Below, piece by piece: positions 61,511 to 64,000 of a DNA stretch of 64,000 nucleotides (its first letter is position 1; the number at the start of each line of letters is the position of its first letter). The notes under the pieces are model-generated. The model made no database searches, had not been told where the DNA came from, and saw only the letters and a list, made by a program, of their open reading frames with translations. The stretch is from the NCBI GenBank assembly GCA_964406005.1, contig CAYOPZ010000001.1, positions 186,001-250,000 on the forward strand, written 5' to 3'. The DNA is from CAYOPZ01 sp964406005 (lineage in GTDB: Bacteria > Bacteroidota > Bacteroidia > Bacteroidales > SM23-62). The translations under genes and the position numbers were made by a program.

Positions 61511-62673
61511 GGTGGTACCGGGTTTTTCTGAAAAGTGCCAAAGAACAGGTCCGGGATTACTGGATACTGATACTTGTCCTGATTCTGGCCCCGTTTATGC
61601 TGTTCGTGTATTACCTTATGCTGGAATCGGAAAACCAGGATATTGAGGTTGTTTTTGTCAACCAGGACAGGGGGATGATGTTTCCCGGATCCAGGATAAA
61701 CCTGGGTGATTCTCTTGTATACCATCTGCAGCAGTCCCCGGGGGACGAAGCAGGATCCTTTTTGAATTTTCGAAGGGAGGCGAACCGGGAGGAAGCCGAA
61801 ATGCTTCTCAGGAGCGGAGATGCAGATGTACTGGTTATCATACCAGGGAACCTGACCCTAAGTATCATGCCGGGTGCAATAACGGATTCCCTGCTGGCCC
61901 GGATGGAACTCGTAGGGGATATTACCGATATGGATTACCTGGTCGGTGCTGTATGGACCGAGGAAATGATCAACCGCTTCGTCGGGGAAATTACGGGAAT
62001 CCGTCTGCCCCTTGCCTGGAAAGAGACCCCGCTGGGATTTTCAGGCCAGAGATCCGAATTTGAGCTTTATGTCCCCGGGCTTCTGATACTGTCCATAATC
62101 ATGATTATGTTCAGTGCATCCGCTGCAATTGTCAGGGAGCCGGAAACACAAACGCTTGAACGTCTTAAGATATCCAATCTAACCTCACTGGAGTTCCTGG
62201 CGGGCATTTCAGGGGTGCAGGTCATCGTTGCTGTCATTGCCATTGCGCTGACCATGCTGACGGCAGCGGGCCTGGGATATACCCTGATACCCGGAACCCT
62301 GTGGTTCATCCTTTTCATCGCTTTCCTCACTTCACTTTCCATGATCGCTTTCAGCCTGATCGTGGCAGCCATATGCCGTTCTGTGAAAGATGTGGCAATC
62401 ATCGGCACCTTTCCGCTGTTCCTGCTGATGTTTTTCTCGGGCGCGGCATTCCCGATCAGCGGAGGCAGGCTTCTCAGCATGGGACGGATTACCCTGCACT
62501 TCAATGACATTCTTTCACCCACCTGGGCGGTGAATGCATTGCACAAGGTCCTGGTCAGGGGGATGGATTCAAGGGAGACACTTCCGGAAATATCTGCTCT
62601 CGTATTGCTGACACTGATCTATTTTGCCGTTGGCGTTGTGGCCTTCAGGCGAAGGCATATGAGGGCCCGCTGA
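61507..62673 (+). CDS. ABC-2-type transporter permease
   Basis: A 388-residue permease of the YhgE/LnrL type: one N-terminal helix (about 18-37), a roughly 150-residue extracytoplasmic domain starting EVVFVNQDRG, and a C-terminal five-helix ABC-2 domain (VPGLLILSIIMIMFSASAAI onward). The final helix ends at RRHMRAR. It forms the exporter with the overlapping ATPase. The next gene is convergent and directly adjacent. Confidence 0.92.
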   Translation: MRWYRVFLKSAKEQVRDYWILILVLILAPFMLFVYYLMLESENQDIEVVFVNQDRGMMFPGSRINLGDSLVYHLQQSPGDEAGSFLNFRREANREEAEMLLRSGDADVLVIIPGNLTLSIMPGAITDSLLARMELVGDITDMDYLVGAVWTEEMINRFVGEITGIRLPLAWKETPLGFSGQRSEFELYVPGLLILSIIMIMFSASAAIVREPETQTLERLKISNLTSLEFLAGISGVQVIVAVIAIALTMLTAAGLGYTLIPGTLWFILFIAFLTSLSMIAFSLIVAAICRSVKDVAIIGTFPLFLLMFFSGAAFPISGGRLLSMGRITLHFNDILSPTWAVNALHKVLVRGMDSRETLPEISALVLLTLIYFAVGVVAFRRRHMRAR

Positions 62674-63105
62674 TCAGTCCTTGTTTCTTGAGCCTTCCAC
62701 TCTGTGGTTCATGGAATATTCGCCGCTGCTGATCCTGTAAACAAATGAAACAGTGCTGCGCCCGGGATTGAACAAACCCTCGAGTGTTTCAACGCCATTG
62801 GCGATCCTGTATTCCGGCAGGCTGATATATCCATCCGGGCTGAGTACTGCATCCATGCCGTTGGAGGCTGTATACCGGATAAAGATCAGATCTTCCCGGT
62901 TGCTGTAAATGGCTTCGATCCGGCCGGTATAAACAATTGTATCTATGATTTCAGGAGGAATTACAGTCATGTTTTCCCGTATGGTGATGAAATCCCAGGT
63001 TCCTGTAAATTCGGAGCGGTAGTTTTCAAGCGGATCCTTCAGGCAGGAAGAAACCGGAAAGATCGTCAAAAGCAGGAAACATATGGACGCTGTCTTTATT
63101 CGCAT
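62674..63105 (-). CDS. Hypothetical lipoprotein
   Basis: A 143-residue protein with a lipoprotein signal (SICFLLLTIFPVSSC, Cys21) and a lipocalin-like short beta-rich domain starting with the FTGTWDFITIRENM stretch. This pattern (FxGxW near the N-terminus) is common in small Bacteroidota lipoproteins; no specific function is known. It lies 9 bp downstream of a barrel gene on the same strand. Confidence 0.78.
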   Translation of the reverse strand: MRIKTASICFLLLTIFPVSSCLKDPLENYRSEFTGTWDFITIRENMTVIPPEIIDTIVYTGRIEAIYSNREDLIFIRYTASNGMDAVLSPDGYISLPEYRIANGVETLEGLFNPGRSTVSFVYRISSGEYSMNHRVEGSRNKD

Positions 63106-63114
63106 ACAACAGGA

Positions 63115-63873
63115 TTAGAGGAGTTTGCCCTTACCAATGACCAGGTTAAGCATCAGCCCGTGGCTACGGAACCCGGGGGCCCGGTATGTGAAGGGGGGAT
63201 TTGATCCGTCGTATATTTCTGCGGTACGCGGGCCGGGATACCGGTTAAGGTTTGAAAGACCCAGGAAATATGTCAGCCCGGCTCCGATGAAATATTTTGA
63301 CACCTGGTATCTGAACCCTATGCCTGCATGGAAATCGGGGACCATATGCCTCCTGTCGAAACGAAGGCTCAGGGATCCCTTTTGTGTATAGTTGGGAACG
63401 GGTTCCAGACTGTATTCCAGGTGATGGATGCACAAATACTGGAAGTGCAGCCCGGAAAAAATATGCATACTCAGGCCGCCGATCCCGAACCGGTATTGTA
63501 TGTATGCAGGAATCCCGGTCAGCATGGAACGTTCCGAAAACCGGCCGGGTGCGGAACCCTGTATTTCATAGGAGAAAACCCGGGAAGAAAGGAGCAGGCC
63601 CGTCCGGGCCGACCAGGCCTTTGAAATTTCAATGACCGGAAACAAACCCAGCTGAAATCCCGGAGCCACCGAACTTTTATAATCCTGTTTTGAAAATCCT
63701 TCAGGGGCGGCAGTAATGAGCCCGCCGCTGAGATTGACACCTGCAGCCATTTCCCATGTAAAATGATAGATATGCCGGGCCACCCAGCCCCGTTCCGGGT
63801 TTGCATTATCCTGTCCCCGGAGCCCGGCGGGGATAATGAGGATCAGCATCACAACTATCGGGATTCTATACAT
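63115..63873 (-). CDS. PorT-like outer-membrane beta-barrel protein
   Basis: A 252-residue secreted protein: signal peptide (about 1-20, AGLRGQ), then alternating strand pattern with a GLLLSSRVFSYEI strand, the YIQYRFGIGGLSMHIFSG pair and GFRYQVSKYFIGAGLTYFLG. These resemble eight-stranded barrels of the PorT/OMP_b-brl family. It is followed 9 bp later by a lipoprotein gene, and the two may act together at the outer membrane. Confidence 0.78.
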   Translation of the reverse strand: MYRIPIVVMLILIIPAGLRGQDNANPERGWVARHIYHFTWEMAAGVNLSGGLITAAPEGFSKQDYKSSVAPGFQLGLFPVIEISKAWSARTGLLLSSRVFSYEIQGSAPGRFSERSMLTGIPAYIQYRFGIGGLSMHIFSGLHFQYLCIHHLEYSLEPVPNYTQKGSLSLRFDRRHMVPDFHAGIGFRYQVSKYFIGAGLTYFLGLSNLNRYPGPRTAEIYDGSNPPFTYRAPGFRSHGLMLNLVIGKGKLL

Positions 63874-63951
63874 TTCCCGTGGTTTAACCGGAAATAAAGA
63901 TCATAAAAATTTGTAATTTAGTTGTACAGATTTATGCCTAAACCTCCTTAT

Positions 63952-64000
63952 ATGAAAACAAGACTGCCCTTATTCTTTTCCTTTCTGTTCATTTTCATTC
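63952..64000 (+). CDS. 5' end of a secreted protein gene (partial)
   Basis: An ATG at 63952 opens a frame to the window end: MKTRLPLFFSFLFIFI, a clear start of a signal peptide. The gene is divergent from the barrel gene and continues outside the window, so its product cannot be named. Confidence 0.6.
   Translation, partial: MKTRLPLFFSFLFIFI

Noticed and set aside
63903..63940. Promoter for the partial gene at the right end
   Set aside because: A TTTG at 63910-63913 could be a -33 element, but no TAnnTTTG follows at the right spacing, so I did not list it.
1..64000. CRISPR arrays, tRNA or rRNA genes, insertion sequences, prophage
   Set aside because: I looked for regular short repeats, tRNA-like cloverleaf ends with CCA context, transposase or integrase motifs and phage structural genes, and found none that I could support.

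Overview
The window looks like chromosomal DNA of a Bacteroidota bacterium, most likely class Bacteroidia. Evidence seen in the sequence: lineage-typical proteins (DUF4271 and DUF4292 proteins, MORN_2-repeat proteins, many small outer-membrane barrels, SPII lipoproteins), a recurring TAnnTTTG box a few bases upstream of start codons, poor Shine-Dalgarno sequences and very tight gene packing. No rRNA, tRNA, CRISPR array, transposase or prophage gene was found. No gap exceeds 300 bp. Both window ends cut a gene.

Layout. 1-5.5 kb: 3' end of nadA, a MORN-repeat protein, ruvB, a Crp-family regulator, an OsmC protein and pheS. 5.7-12.3 kb: a forward run with a flippase, dut, a TPR lipoprotein, a DUF4292 lipoprotein, an EnvC-like factor, an RsbW-like ATPase and ybeY. 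12.4-24.7 kb: mnmG, a perfect parS-like palindrome, adenine deaminase, uvrC, a polyprenyl synthase, an ArsR regulator, queD, polA, a MoaD/ThiS-like protein and an S41 protease. 24.8-30.9 kb (reverse): TonB-MORN protein, rnpA, hemD, DUF4271, deoC, dtd and an ankyrin-phosphatase fusion. 31.0-36.9 kb: a TetR-controlled envelope export operon (TetR, LolA-like carrier, two FtsX-type permeases, LolD-like ATPase, outer-membrane protein). 37.1-39.6 kb: ECF sigma factor, probable membrane anti-sigma factor and a barrel. 39.9-46.5 kb: ThiF/MoeB-like enzyme, dipeptidase E, AsmA-like protein, histidine kinase and U32 peptidase. 46.5-60.4 kb (mostly reverse): unknown protein, selU, a hybrid histidine kinase with a degenerate kinase core, rsgA, then xth (forward), a barrel, SRPBCC, MFS, DUF3592, Dcp-type M3 peptidase, membrane sensor-domain protein, solitary groES, a Trx-Grx fusion and a small membrane protein. 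60.5-64.0 kb: a two-gene ABC exporter, a lipoprotein, a barrel and the start of a secreted protein.

Most genes are housekeeping (replication and repair, tRNA modification, envelope biogenesis). The most notable non-coding signal is a pair of hairpin elements at 19329-19399 and 39721-39825. They share a 35-nt structured core with a compensatory base-pair change, but their outer stems are unrelated. Each sits 40-50 nt upstream of a forward gene. Other points of interest are a parS-like site beside mnmG, paired TetR operators, a pseudo-histidine kinase that keeps an intact receiver, and several degenerate or fused enzymes. All functional calls are from reading the sequence; no database search was run.
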